A DNA stretch of 64,000 bases from Brachionus koreanus. Its lineage: Eukaryota > Rotifera > Eurotatoria > Ploima > Brachionidae. The position numbers and the translations under genes were made by a program. Shown here piece after piece: positions 22,159 through 35,579 of this stretch (its first letter is position 1; the number at the start of each line of letters is the position of its first letter). The DNA lies in NCBI GenBank assembly GCA_016987375.1, contig PJRA01000048.1:1905368-1969367 (forward strand), read 5' to 3'. The notes under the pieces were generated by a model. That model had not been told where the DNA came from. It ran no database searches and saw only the letters and a list, made by a program, of their open reading frames with translations.

Positions 22159-24302
22159 AATATTTTTTAATTGAATTAAATGATTAAATGAATAAGAAAA
22201 AAAAGTGAGAACGGTTAAGTATGGGCTGATAGTTTAGCTGCTTGTGATGGATCTTAATTTTCTAAGCAGACGCCTCTCTGAATGCTTTTTGTTTCTAGCT
22301 CTTCTTCTTTGTCTTCTTTCGTCAATTTTTCTTTCTCTAGTTTCTCATGCAATGCAGACTTCTTTTAGGCATAACCAAATATGGCCTGCAAAACTTAATT
22401 AATATCCATTTGTTGTATAATGCCCAATTGTCTGAATTATTAATTTAAAAGCGAAAAAAAAATTTTAGTCTTTTTAAATTATTTTTCTCGAGTAACATCA
22501 ATTTGACTAACAATTATTTAATTGATCACCTTGCCATTGCTTACAATATATATCACTTGATACTAGCAATTTTAATCAAAATTAATATTAAAATTCATTA
22601 GTATGAGATTAGCTGGCATAGAGAACCATTGGAAAGTTATAGTTTATTTATTTGTTTATCTGTATCGAGCTAGTACTCTTTCAAAGTAATATTATGAGTA
22701 TTTAATACAAGAGGGAATTGATACAGAAAAAGTAAAGAGCTCATAAAAATCTATTTGTCAATTTTTTTTTACTAATAGAGTTTTTAGTGGTTTGAAACAA
22801 TTTAAATTAAGAAGATTTAGAATCAAAAACTTTTAAAAGACTAAAATCGCTTATAGTCTGGCTAATTCTGACTTGAAGCGTGATGCGTAGCAATTATTAT
22901 TATTATTATTATATTTTAAATTTTATTTAAAACCTGAATTAATAGCCCGAGAGAACCAGAAATTTCTATTTCAAAGGTCCAAAAGAAACAAACTTAAGTT
23001 CAAAACACTCTTTGACTCAATCCTAATCAAATCAAATTGATAACAAAATTTAATATAAAAATTTTAATTCAAAATAAATATTTTTTTTAATATGATTGGA
23101 ATAATTAGGACTGAGAAGAAGATCCAGCGATTCGCAACTGCACTGGAAAATTTTTTTCTTTATTGTTTTTAAATAAAAATAAATTTAATTTAAAAAAGAA
23201 CAATCATGACTGAAAATTTATATGACAATAACCGTATCAATTTTTTATAAATTAAACTTTGTTAAAGAATATGTAAAGTAAGTTCCTAGAAAAAATAATT
23301 TCTAATGATTTATTTTAAATGTAATCATTATTTAGTGAGAAAAATATTTCGTATTTATTTGCCTCATATGAGAACATTAATTTGAAAAAAATATTTGTTT
23401 ATTTAAAAACCTTAAATAAGAATTAATATTAATTTTATCTTTACCAAATTAAATGAAATTTTATCAAGATAATAATCCTTATATAAATATTGACCACAAT
23501 GTTAGTTTAGAAATTTATTTTTGATTGAAATAGGCAAATTAATTCTTTGATTAAATTTCATTTACTTGTTAATTTGATTATTTACTTTGAAAATACACCT
23601 GATTCTAATGTTCTCCGCTTTTAATTTTCACAATGTTAAATTTTCTTAGCTAAAGGTTACTTACAATTACAAACGCTATTTTTTTAGTTTTTTTTGAAAC
23701 TACTATCTAATTGTGTAGTAGAGATTATAAATGACATTTCATACGATATTATATTTAGCTACTTAGAATGCAAAAAAACAAACTTAAACCAAATTTTCCT
23801 TTTAATAATCTAAATTTAATCCCGTACTTTATTAAAAAAACATTCAGCTATTTCAATCATTAAACACACAAAGCTCAATCTTTTCGAATATCAATGCACA
23901 CACTAATAGTTTACCTTTAAGTCCTTTCGAATGTGTATTTAGATAAATTTTTTATTTCGAATGGTATTTTGGTGTCTTTAAAACCTATTTAAGCTATTTT
24001 TTCTTTCATAAAATCATATCATACAATAGTAAGATTAAAAAATTATAAAAACTTGGTTTTCAATGGACTTAAACTCGGATTTCTGTGTCTTGGTCAATCT
24101 CCATAACAATTATCTCTATTCAAATAAGATATATTTCCTCAATCTCGTTTTGTTTTTAGCGTCTTTGTTGTATCTTTCTTATTATAAATTTGATTGAGTT
24201 TCAAACTCATTTCATCAAAGACTACAGAAAAAACTTTAAGATAAATTTATTATTTATTTTATTTAAAAAAAAGAATAAAATTGTTTTTAGAATTTTAAGG
24301 AT

Positions 24303-27300
24303 ATGAATTTATTTTATTTATTTGTTCTGTTGGGAGCAGCTTACCAGCAGACCAAGGCTTTGCCGAGCGCCAATCTATCAATGCCATATAATGATGTAAT
24401 AATTTTATCATCGAAAAATTTAAACTGTTATTCCTGTCCTAATGAAAATTTAAAATCTCCCGAGTGCACTTGTCAATCATCAAAGTGTGTACTTAAGTCT
24501 ATAAGCAATAATTCAGCTTTTAGTAAGCTTTAATAAAGTTAAAATAAAAAAACTAATTAAAAAAAATCAAATCAGTTTCGGATCGATCATGTACAGACGA
24601 ACCATGGCTAAACAATTTACTTTACGATGGCTGTTTGACTTATTCAAACAAATATTGGTGCATTTGTTCATCAGATTATTGTAACGATGGAAATATAACG
24701 GCCATACGCGGAAAGGACGATTGTTCATTGAATCCATGTCCAGTAGGCTCAATGTGTTTGGACACATTTGATGGTTTCAAATGCATGTGTGCTCCATGGG
24801 AACCATCGTGCACTTATTCACAGCCAGCCAATTGTCCGTGTAGTAACGGAGGCATTTGTGTACAATTGCCTAGTGGTAATTTGGGTTGCAGTTGTCGATA
24901 TGGTTTTACTGGCGACAAATGTGAAAAAAGTAAATTTTCTTTGAGAATCTTAATTCCAATTTATTCTTTAGAAAATCGGATCTTTTAAATTTCTGGTCAA
25001 AATTTTTTCAGTAATTAAGCCTCGTAAAAGAAATAAAAAAAGAAATTCTGATGATGCTAAAGAAATTTTAAATTTGTCCAATATTGACATGATCACTATT
25101 GATGAGGACTATGATTTGGATATTAAAAAAGTTGAAAAATTGATTGAGGAAGGAAAGCCTAAAACTGCCTCTTTTGATATACCAAAAATTCAGAGCGAAG
25201 ATTATTATGACTATTATGATACAATTAAGTTAGTTCATGAATTGGAAAATGACATTGACCATTATGATGATTATTATTATGAATACTATGAAGAGGAAAC
25301 TATGAAGATTACAAATGCTCCCATTGCAACAATAACACCTGAAATAGATACTGAACTCATAAATAATTTTTGTAATATTTAATATTTTAATTAAAATGAA
25401 AAAATAGAAAATTTTTTTTAATTGTTTAGATTTGGATCCTTGTGAACCTAATCCGTGTAATAGTGGAAAATGTGAAAAAAAAGACGATAGTTTTGAGTGC
25501 CGCTGTCCGCCCGGATCTTTTGGAAAGCTTTGTCATTTGTGTAATTAAAGATAAAAGATAAAAATATTTTATTACTTTAATTTTGTCCTATTAGCCTCTT
25601 TTGGTGTATGTCCAGAAAAAAATCCTTGCCTCAATAACGGAATATGTATGAATTCTGATCCAGTATTTAAATGCATTTGTCATGCAGATTATTTTGGAGT
25701 ATTTTGTGAAAAAAGTTTGTTTTTATTTTCAATTTAAACAAATTAATCTAATTTGATTACTAATTATTTTAGAAATAGATCAATGTCTATTCAATAATCC
25801 ATGCAAAAATCAGGCTACTTGTATGTTTGAATCCGGATCAATAAAATGTTTATGTTTGCATGGCTATACAGGGTCCAATTGTGAATCAAGTAAAATAAGA
25901 TAAAATGATTTTAGACTTATTCAAAAATTTTTTAAAAGAAATATGTGACGTAATTAATCCATGCTTGAACAATGGTGTTTGCATAATGGATCAGAATTAT
26001 ACGAATTACAGAGAAGAGGACAAAGACTTGATGGGAATTAAATGCTTCTGTAAACCAGGCTATGAAGGGAGCCGTTGTGAAAAAGTTCGTTTTGTTATTG
26101 GCTGTCCGCCAATAAATCCTTGTCTAAATAATGGTCATTGTGTCAGTAAACCTTTTGGTTTTCAATGCATATGTCCTAGAAAATTTACCGGAATACGATG
26201 CCAGTTAGATAGAAAATTTCAGCCTAAAAAATTTATAAAAAACCGCATAAGAGACGAATGCCAAAAACATCAATGTAAAAACAAAGGTGTTTGTTTGATG
26301 ACAGTGAGAGGAGTTAAGTGTCAGTGTCTACCTGAATACACAGGAACATTTTGTCAATTTCGATTGCTTAATAAAAAAAGTGCTAAATTTCATGACCAGT
26401 TTTTATAAGGTATTTTTTAAAATTATTAAATGCTTTTGCTTGTTGCTTAATTTTGTAATAAAATTTTTTAAAAAAACGCGGCTAATGGCTTCTTTTTCTA
26501 AATTCTATATGTTAACTAATTTTTTTTCAATTTAAAGGTCCGATGATAATTTAATTTTACTAAGATAGGCTAAGATTTTAAGGCTTTTAATTTTCATTTA
26601 ACTTTAAAAAGGAGATTTATGTGCACCAAATCCGTGTGGCAACGGGGGATCCTGTAATTCAGATGGTTTTACCATAAAATGCTTTTGTAGATTAGGCTTT
26701 CAGGGAGATTTGTGTCAAATTTGTGATGCTTGCCAACCCAATCCTGTAACTTTAAAAATTTAAATATGAATTATTCTTCAAAATTGCCTAAGTGTTTAAA
26801 TAATGGCATTTGTGATTCGGACGGTATGGGAGGTTTTACTTGCAAATGTCCTCCAGGATTTACAGGAAGAACCTGTGATTTCCGTAAATTATTTGAATTA
26901 AAAAAACATTCTTTCTGTATTTTTGATTGATAAAGATGTTGCTAATCAACCGACAAGTTCATGCCAACCAAATCCATGTCAAAATGGAGGTCAATGTTCT
27001 CCAGTTGGTAATGAATTTGTTTGTCAATGTCTTCCTCAATTTACCGGCGAATTTTGCCAAAGTTCTGCAATTAACAATAGTGAGAACAAAGATTTTAAAT
27101 TTTATTCTTTTAAAATAAAAAAAATTCACAAGATCCATGTAAACCTAATCCATGTAAAAATGGTGCTGAATGTATTGTATCAGGATATTATTCTAATTGT
27201 GTATGTCCCCCTCAGTTTACAGGAACGAACTGTGAAATAAATCTGAAACCACCGAGTAGGTCAAATTATGAATTTTGATTTTCCGTCAAATAGTGTTTTA

Positions 27301-30300
27301 AATAATTCATTATTTACTAATTAAATGACAGAATAATGAAAAAAATAATTTTTCCCTTAAATTAGATCCTTGTGATCCGAATCCATGTCTGAATAGCGGT
27401 CAGTGTATGGAAAATTATAACGGCGGCACAAGTTGCATTTGTTTGCCTGGTTACAGTGGCTCAAGATGCGAAATTCAATCCCCATGTACTTCAAATCCGT
27501 GTAAAAACGGAGGAAATTGCATCACAACAGGTTTTGGTTACAGATGTGAATGTCCATTTGGAACAACAGGACCAAATTGCGAAACAAGTGAGTGAATTAA
27601 ATAAGGGCTTTTTCTTTTTATCACTTCAACAAATATTATTAATTAAAATTTACAGCCGATCCTTGTACTATGAATCCATGTAAAAACAATGGAAAATGTA
27701 AGATCTCTTGGAAAACTAACGAAAAATATATCTGTGAATGCAGAATAGGATTTACTGGGAAAAATTGTGAACGTAATAATAATTTAAGGAATATGTTAAG
27801 GATAAATTTTAAATAAAAAAAAAAGGATCAGTATGTGACCCTAATCCATGTGCAAATTTTGGAGTATGCTGTCCAACATACGACGGTTCTTTTACTTGTA
27901 TTTGCTTATACGGTTATGAAGGATTTAGATGTGAATTTAGTAATAAAATTTAAAAAAAAATGAAAAAAACTAAGATCAGTTAAAAAGGAGATCCGTGTAA
28001 GGATAATCCGTGTAAAAACAACGGAAAATGTTATCGTGAGGGACTAGATGGATTTAAATGTATATGCGAGAACGGATTCGTAGGAAATAATTGCGAAATT
28101 CGTAAAAAAATATAAAATATTAAAAATTTTTAAAAATTTCTTAAAAATTTATAGAAAATAATTGCAATCCAAACCCATGCCAAAACTCAGGTGAATGCAC
28201 TAATGAAAATAATGGTTACAGATGCAATTGCAAACCAGGTTTTACAGGTGAAAATTGTGAATACTGTGATGCATGCATACCGAATCCATGTCAAAATGCA
28301 GGAATATGTACCCCTTCTGGAATAGGTGGAGGATTTAGATGCATATGCCCGCCAGGTTTCTTAGGAAGATTATGTGAAGAAAGAGATCCATGTGTGAACA
28401 ATGGGCAGTGTGGTATTTATGGAAAATGTATAGTAACGATAAATGGATATTCAAAATGTGTTTGCAATCCAGGATGGACAGGTGAAAGATGTCAATTAAG
28501 AGAAGTATGCAATCCAAATCCATGTCAAAATGGCCAATGTATTCCACAAGGAAATTCATACATCTGTCAATGCCCACCAGGATACACTGGTCAAAGATGT
28601 GAAAATCGTGATCCATGCTTGTCAAATCCATGTCAAAACGGCCAATGTATTCCACAAGGAAATTCATACATCTGTCAATGCCCACAAGGATACACTGGTC
28701 AAAGATGTGAAAATAGAAATCCATGTGAACCAAATCCATGTCAAAACGGCCAATGTATTCCACAAGGAAATTCATACATCTGTCAATGCCCACCAGGATA
28801 CACTGGTAAAAGATGTGAAAATCGTGATCCATGCTTGTCAAATCCATGTCAAAACGGCCAATGTATTCCACAAGGAAATTCATACATCTGTCAATGCCCA
28901 CCAGGATACACTGGTCAAAGATGTGAAAATAGAAATCCATGTTTCTCAAATCCATGTCAAAACGGCCAATGTATTCCACAAGGAAATTCATACATCTGTC
29001 AATGCCCACCAGGATACACTGGTCAAAGATGTGAAAATCGTGATCCATGCTTGTCAAATCCATGTCAAAATGGCCAATGTATTCCACAAGGAAATTCATA
29101 CATCTGTCAATGCCCACCAGGATACACTGGTCAAAGATGTGAAAATCGTGATCCCTGTTTATCAAATCCATGTCAAAACGGCCAATGTATTCCACAAGGA
29201 AATTCATACATCTGTCAATGCCCACCAGGATACACTGGTCAAAGATGTGAAAATCGTGATCCATGCTTGTCAAATCCATGTCAAAACGGCCAATGTATTC
29301 CACAAGGAAATTCATACATCTGTCAATGCCCACCAGGATACACTGGTCAAAGATGTGAAAATCGTGATCCATGCTTGTCAAATCCATGTCAAAACGGCCA
29401 ATGTATTCCACAAGGAAATTCATACATCTGTCAATGCCCACCAGGATACACTGGTCAAAGATGTGAAAATCGTGATCCATGCTTGTCAAATCCATGTCAA
29501 AACGGCCAATGTATTCCACAAGGAAATTCATACATCTGTCAATGCCCACCAGGATACACTGGTCAAAGATGTGAAAATCGTGATCCATGCTTGTCAAATC
29601 CATGTCAAAACGGCCAATGTATTCCACAAGGAAATTCATACATCTGTCAATGCCCACCAGGATACACTGGTCAAAGATGTGAAAATCGTGATCCATGCTT
29701 GTCAAATCCATGTCAAAATGGCCAATGTATTCCACAAGGAAATTCATACATCTGTCAATGCCCACCAGGATACACTGGTCAAAGATGTGAAAATCGTGAT
29801 CCCTGTTTCTCAAATCCATGTCAAAACGGCCAATGTATTCCACAAGGAAATTCATACATCTGTCAATGCCCACCAGGATACACTGGTCAAAGATGTGAAA
29901 ATCGTGATCCATGCTTGTCAAATCCATGTCAAAATGGCCAATGTATTCCACAAGGAAATTCATACATCTGTCAATGCCCACCAGGATACACTGGTCAAAG
30001 ATGTGAAAATCGTGATCCCTGTTTCTCAAATCCATGTCAAAATGGCCAATGTATTCCACAAGGAAATTCATACATCTGTCAATGCCCACCAGGATACACT
30101 GGTCAAAGATGTGAAAATCGTGATCCCTGTTTCTCAAATCCATGTCAAAATGGCCAATGTATTCCACAAGGAAATTCATACATCTGTCAATGCCCACCAG
30201 GATACACTGGTCAAAGATGTGAAAATCGTGATCCCTGTTTCTCAAATCCATGTCAAAACGGCCAATGTATTCCACAAGGAAATTCATACATCTGTCAATG

Positions 30301-31111
30301 CCCACCAGGATACACTGGTCAAAGATGTGAAAATCGTGATCCATGCTTGTCAAATCCATGTCAAAATGGCCAATGTATTCCACAAGGAAATTCATACATC
30401 TGTCAATGCCCACCAGGATACACTGGTCAAAGATGTGAAAATCGTGATCCCTGTTTCTCAAATCCATGTCAAAATGGCCAATGTATTCCACAAGGAAATT
30501 CATACATCTGTCAATGCCCACCAGGATACACTGGTCAAAGATGTGAAAATCGTGATCCTTGTGAACCAAATCAGTGTAAAAACGGAGGCCAATGTCAGCC
30601 ATCTGGCTCTTCCTTTAAGTGTTTATGTCCTACTGGATATACTGGTGAGCAATGTGAGCTTCAAGATATTTGTAATGTTCGTAACCCTTGTATTTGTGGA
30701 ACTTGTCAGAATGATTATTCTAATCCTCTTGGTTTTAAATGTTTTTGTCCCCCAACCTATACAGGGCAAAGATGTGAAAGGGCCCTCAATTGTCTCGATT
30801 CAGGTTTTGAATGTCAAAATGGTGGTCAATGTGTCCCTAGAGTTTTAGGTGATTATGTTTGTTCCTGTCCTCAACCATATTGTGGCTTTACTTGTACTAA
30901 TGTTGTTCCTCATTGTACTGCCTTCATGGGTTCTTCACGTAATGGTGGCACATGTAGTCCATCATTTTGTAATAATCGTGGTACATGCGAGCTTGTTCAT
31001 TCATCCAACTCAACATTATCTTTAAACAACTTTTTGTGTCATTGTTCTACTGGATGGACAGGTCATAGGTGTGAAAAAAGTTCTGGAAAGATTAGATTAG
31101 CAAAAAATTAG
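24303..31111 (+). CDS. Secreted Ly6-like plus multi-EGF protein with a 19-copy EGF array
   Basis: About 1,912 residues in 16 exons: 24303-24522, 24576-24929, 25012-25371, 25430-25540, 25595-25714, 25773-25889, 25939-26379, 26612-26745, 26793-26883, 26936-27079, 27133-27255, 27366-27587, 27656-27772, 27826-27939, 27988-28101 and 28155-31111. Nearly all introns are phase 1 and lie between EGF domains; the one at 26746-26792 is phase 0 and splits an EGF. Order: signal peptide ([19 protein letters not shown]), a Ly6/uPAR-like cysteine region (CYSC ... [10 protein letters not shown]), two EGF-like domains, a basic stretch KPRKRNKKR, an acidic Tyr/Asp-rich linker (exon 3), about 15 diverse EGFs, then 19 nearly identical 36-residue EGFs and several diverged ones. 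There is no C-terminal membrane helix, so the protein is probably secreted or matrix-bound. AATAAA follows at about 31127. The acceptors of exons 7 and 11 are the least sure. No orthologue recognised. Confidence 0.88.
28505..30556 (+). repeat. Tandem array of 19 EGF-coding 108-bp units
   Basis: Nineteen in-frame copies of a 36-residue EGF unit with core [20 protein letters not shown] and [14 protein letters not shown]. Differences between copies are confined to a few positions ([15 protein letters not shown]; one CPQ for CPP; one GKRC for GQRC) and synonymous AAC/AAT changes. There is no intron, whereas the upstream EGFs each sit on their own exon. Near-identity points to recent expansion or gene conversion; copy number in the assembly may be inaccurate. 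Confidence 0.97.
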
Positions 31112-31400
31112 ATACAATACTCTTTTGAATAAAGTTTTTAATTTTTTTTTTAACATTTTTTTTACATTAAATTTGGTTGGTCATTTGTTTGACACCCACC
31201 ATCTGCCAAATTTGGTATTTTATTTAAATTTTTTTTAATTTATTTAAATAAAGCTTTTAATCGCATTTGTTCATCTTTAATTCATATTTGAATTTTTTCT
31301 TTATTAATCAATGGATAATTTTATTTGACAAATAAAATTTATTTAGCTTCTACTATGATTTAGTCAATCTAAGAATTTATTATTAAAAAATATATTTTAT

Positions 31401-33653
31401 CTATTCTAGCTCGACTAAAATTTTTCCTTCTTCTACTTGTTCACCCACTTTTGTGTTTATTTGCTTTATTTTGCCTGTTCGTTGAGCAACCAGTTTGTTT
31501 TGCATTTTCATTGCTTCTACTGTGCAAATCTCAGCACCTTCATTAATCATTTGACCAACCTCTACCGATACTGATTTTACTATTCCTGGCATTGGCGAAA
31601 TAATCACGGACGAAAGGTCAACTTGCTTCTTTTTGGGCATATATTTGAGCAGTTCATAAGATTTTTTATTCATTACTTTTAAATTAAACTTAAAAAAATT
31701 GATTAAATTTTTTTTTAACTGGTTTCGATGAATATACTTTAGTTCCTAGATATTGAAGGCTGATGTCACCACTTGATTCTTTTGAAATTAATTGTAAAGT
31801 TAAATTGTCATCTCCTAAATTAACATTTATCACCTCATCAAACAAAGTAAATGAATCACTAATTGTTAAAGAATCTGCATCATCAAGATTAACCAAAAAT
31901 TTATCTCCATCTTTGCTGATTTGACATTTATGAGCCAATTGATTATGGTCAAATATGTACAAACTAAATGTTTCATTTTGTATATTTTTGACTGAAGAAT
32001 TTAAGAACGATCTACTTCTTAAAACATCTTTTGCATAAACAACTGCGGCAACAGCTAACAAGTTATTTGATTCTATTTTGCTTAGTGTTTTTCCTTTGAA
32101 TCCTTCTGGATAAATTTTTTGCAAATATTTAGTTGTTATGTCACCTTTGACAAAATTTTCCTCAGTAACTATGTCTCTAAGTAAAGCAATGTTATTTGTT
32201 ACTCCTCTAATAACATAATTATCTAACGCTTGAACCATAGTGTTCAATGCAGTTTGACGATCGGCTCCATATGTTACTAATTTGCAGATCATAGGATCAT
32301 AATAAATGCTTATTTCAGAGCCTTCTTCAATTCCTGAATCACATCGAACATTTTCCATATTTCGAACAGGCTCTTTGTAAGAAGAAAGCCGACCAATTGA
32401 TGGCAAACCGAAATTTTTGTACGGATCTTCGGCATAAACTCTTGATTCAATTGCCCATCCGTTGATTTTAATGTCATCTTGTGTAATCTTTAGTTTATGG
32501 CCTTTGGCGACTCGAATCATTTCTTGCACAATGTCTACACCAGTTATGCACTCGGATATGGGATGTTCTACTTGTAGACGTGTATTCATCTCAAGAAAAT
32601 AGAATTTTCTTTGTGAATCGACCAAAAATTCGCATGTACCAGCTGAACTGTAGCCCACAGCTCTAGCAAGAGCGATGGCTTCCTCTCCCATTTTACGTCT
32701 GGTTTCTGGATCAATGAATACACTGGGTGCTTCTTCGATAACTTTTTGATTTCTTCGCTGTATCGAACATTCTCTCTCATTTAAGTAAACAATATTTCCG
32801 TGTTTATCGCCAAGAATCTGAATCTCTATGTGTCTAGGATTGTCAATGAATTTTTCAACAAGCATCCTATCATCTCCAAAACTTGACGCAGCCTCTGATT
32901 TAGACAATCGAAAGCCTTCAATAGCCTCTTTGTCATTCCAAGCAATTCTCATACCTTTGCCGCCACCACCAGCCGATGCCTTAATCATCACTGGATAAGT
33001 TATTTGATTAGCTATTTCAAGGCAGTGCTTTTCGTCTCTAATTACACCATCAAATCCAGGTATTATACTAACACCAGCCTCTTTGGCTAAACGTTTGCTC
33101 ATTATTTTGTCTCCCATAGCCATAATTGACTTGCTTGACGGGCCGATAAACTCAACACCCATTTCGGCTAGTCGTCTCGCAAATTCCATATTTTCGGACA
33201 AAAATCCATAACCAGGATGAACTGCCTCTGATTTTGTCTGGCTAATTGCATCAATAATGGCATCAATGTTCAAATATGATTTGATTGAAGGCGCAGGTCC
33301 AATACAAATAGCTTCATCAGCCATTTTGACATGTAGTGAATTGTAGTCTACATCGCTGTGAACAGCAACTGATTTAATACCCATTGCTTTGCATGATTTT
33401 ATTACACGACAAGCGATTTCTCCTCTATTGGCAATTAAAATTTTGTTGAATTTCTTAAATTTAGTTTGTTAATTTTTTTAAAGGGTGTGTTGTTAATTTT
33501 AAGACTAACTGGTTCATTTTTGTCAATTTTACTTAAGAAATAAATGCTTCGATCTATAGGCACTCCGGCGACTGTTGATTGGTATCTTACCAAATTGTTT
33601 AGAAGATACGAATTCTTGGAATTGAGCAAAACTCGGAAAATGTTAGTTTGCAT
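31401..33653 (-). CDS. PCCA: Propionyl-CoA carboxylase alpha subunit, mitochondrial
   Basis: Biotin-carrying subunit of the mitochondrial enzyme that turns propionyl-CoA into methylmalonyl-CoA. Minus-strand exons 33653-33510, 33453-31738 and 31688-31401; 715 residues (human ~728). The first exon encodes a basic Ser/Asn-rich presequence ([11 protein letters not shown]). Then [15 protein letters not shown], the ATP-grasp Gly-rich loop [50 protein letters not shown] and [13 protein letters not shown] of biotin carboxylase. [18 protein letters not shown] and [17 protein letters not shown] favour PCCA over MCCC1. The C-terminal biotinyl domain has SPMPGIV and the biotin-Lys motif EAMKMQN and ends KILVELE. 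The last intron (31737-31689) was preferred over a 31-nt alternative because it restores QYLGTKFNLKV. Confidence 0.95.
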
Positions 33654-35579
33654 TTTTCTTTAAAAAAAAAAAATTAAATATTAGGAATTTTTTTAGCAGC
33701 GTTTTTGATCAGCTTGAAGCAGTTTATTTTAAAATTTTAAATATAAGTTTACTTTTGAGAATAATTTGGATAGAAAAATGGTTTTTATTCTCAAAAAAAA
33801 TTCTTGCATAAAAAAGTTTAATTTGAATCTTGTTTTTTTGGAAACAAAAATTTAAATTTCAGATAAATTAAGGTTTGAAAAAACAATCCTTAAATTTTAA
33901 TTTTAGCATTTTGTTTGCAGAAATTATCCTTTTTTATTAGATCTGATTGATTTTTTGTTTAATTTCAAAAATTTTCCGTGTAAGCCTTATAGCGCAAGCG
34001 CAACGCAAAAAAAAATCTTTTTGCTTAAAAATCGATTTCAGGAATAAGAATAAATTATGAAAAAGTTATCAATCAACTAAATTTTGCATAATCAATCCTT
34101 CAAGAAAAATTATTCTCGCAAACCCTTGCATTGAATGAGTAAAAAAATTCAAATTTAATTTTTATGCTAAGTCATGTTGAGTTTTAAATTCCAATTTGTC
34201 AATTTTTTCAATTTTTTCTTAAAAATACTAATTTACTTTTTGTTAATACATATTAATATTTATGATCTCTATTCATTTTTGGTCTCTTAAATTAATTATT
34301 TTTACTCATTTATTAATTGAACGATCTCTTATTTTATATTTTAAATATAGTTCGACAAAGCCTTGGCCGATTGGAATGGAAACTTAGTCCTTCCTTTCAG
34401 CCACATGAAGAATATTTTTGAAAAATAAGATATCATTGAAACAAAATGTTAAATTAGATTAAAGTTACATATTTTTAAAAGGATTTTTAATTATTTGTTC
34501 TCCAAAATAAATATAAACATTAAATTCCCTTTAGAAAATTTAAAAAGTAAAATATGAATTCCTTAAGTGGTGGATTCCATTTTACTGTGATTCAACTATA
34601 TTAATCTCAATAATCTTTATCAGAAAATGATATTAAAGAAGCTCCAGAATTAAGAAAGAAAAAAAATTTGACTTGCAATAAGGTTTTTAATGGCATAGAA
34701 TCGGCTCATGAATGGCTAAAAAATCAAAATACATAAGAAGAGTTCGCCACAAAAATATTGATAAAATTTTCTTACTTTTATATTTTTATTTGTAATTTTC
34801 TATTTTTCTAATTTACTTTTATTTTTTATCTTAATATAATAAAATTTAAAAAAATAAAATTTGGAGATCAAATCATTAATTTCTGCTATCATTTTTATTA
34901 AATTAGGAGATCATTTAAGTGATTATAGAGATCGTTTAAATATATCCCTTTTTATTTGAAGTAGAATAAACTAACATTTTTATTTATAGTTTTTTTCTTG
35001 TGACTTGGACTAAAAACTTTCAGATTTTATCCAGACCCTAGTAAATTTTAATTCAGTGTAAAAATAGAAATTACACAAAGTATACATTTTTAATGGTTTA
35101 TTTATTATTTATTATTAAATAGTTTATTTAATTTGAAATGGCTCCGAATAATAAAGCTCCCTCCGCCATTAGACGAAAAACAAAATAAAAATTTTTTTAA
35201 AAGATTAAAGTGGACTTAAAATCTTTTTTGTAAGTCAAAGGTCAAGAATCAAAGAGATCTTTTCATTTAAAAACTCACTGAATTCATTCCATAAATTACA
35301 TAATGGGGTTTTTTTCTTACAGGGTCTTGAGCCTTGAGTCTTTGATTAATTCATTAATTAGTGGATTTTTGAAAATAACACTATTTTTAGATACTTTATA
35401 AATAGTTTATTTAGACGAACTTCAATGCTGTCAAGCTTAATGTCATCTAAGAAATTTACCAGAAGATCCGATGAAGTGTCTTAAGGAAAATTATAACAGT
35501 ACTTAATTGAAATATTTTGGAGAACTTGAAGCCTAATTTAATATATATATATATATATAAATATAGTAGTAGTTAAGTA
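33654..35579. other. Intergenic, about 1.9 kb, no gene supported
   Basis: AT-rich sequence. Short coding-like scraps occur on the plus strand at about 34352-34427 (FDKALADWNGNLVLPFSHM) and 34632-34731, each closed by a stop; I could not assign them. An (AT)n run lies at 35539-35558. Confidence 0.4.

Larger units (their letters stand above)
20962..24302. other. Intergenic, about 3.3 kb, with transposon debris
   Basis: No host gene recognised. Holds a Tc1/mariner remnant with an assembly gap (21618-21875), a second copy of a dispersed repeat (22085-22158) and, on the minus strand at about 22400-22210, an Arg/Lys-rich coding-like fragment broken by stops. An ATT microsatellite lies at about 22892-22911. 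The 3' part should contain the promoter of the Ly6-EGF gene. Confidence 0.45.

Noticed and set aside
25890..25914. 25-nt intron before exon 7 of the EGF gene
   Set aside because: It keeps frame but is too short to splice; the acceptor at 25938 gives a 49-nt intron.
28505..30556. CRISPR-like regular repeat spacing
   Set aside because: There are no unique spacers; the whole 108-bp unit is coding and repeated, in an animal gene.
28335..30602. 755-codon antisense frame and 772-codon +2 frame over the EGF array
   Set aside because: Both are shadows of the 108-bp periodicity. They have no signal of their own and repeat a single short unit; the sense frame continues beyond the array as good EGF domains.
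31689..31719. 31-nt last intron in PCCA
   Set aside because: In frame, but shorter than all neighbours; the donor 18 nt upstream gives a normal-length intron and the conserved LGTK-FNLKV junction.
34340..34740. Short coding-like scraps (FDKALADWNGNLVLPFSHM and a second piece)
   Set aside because: Single short frames without flanking exons or a family match; could be chance.
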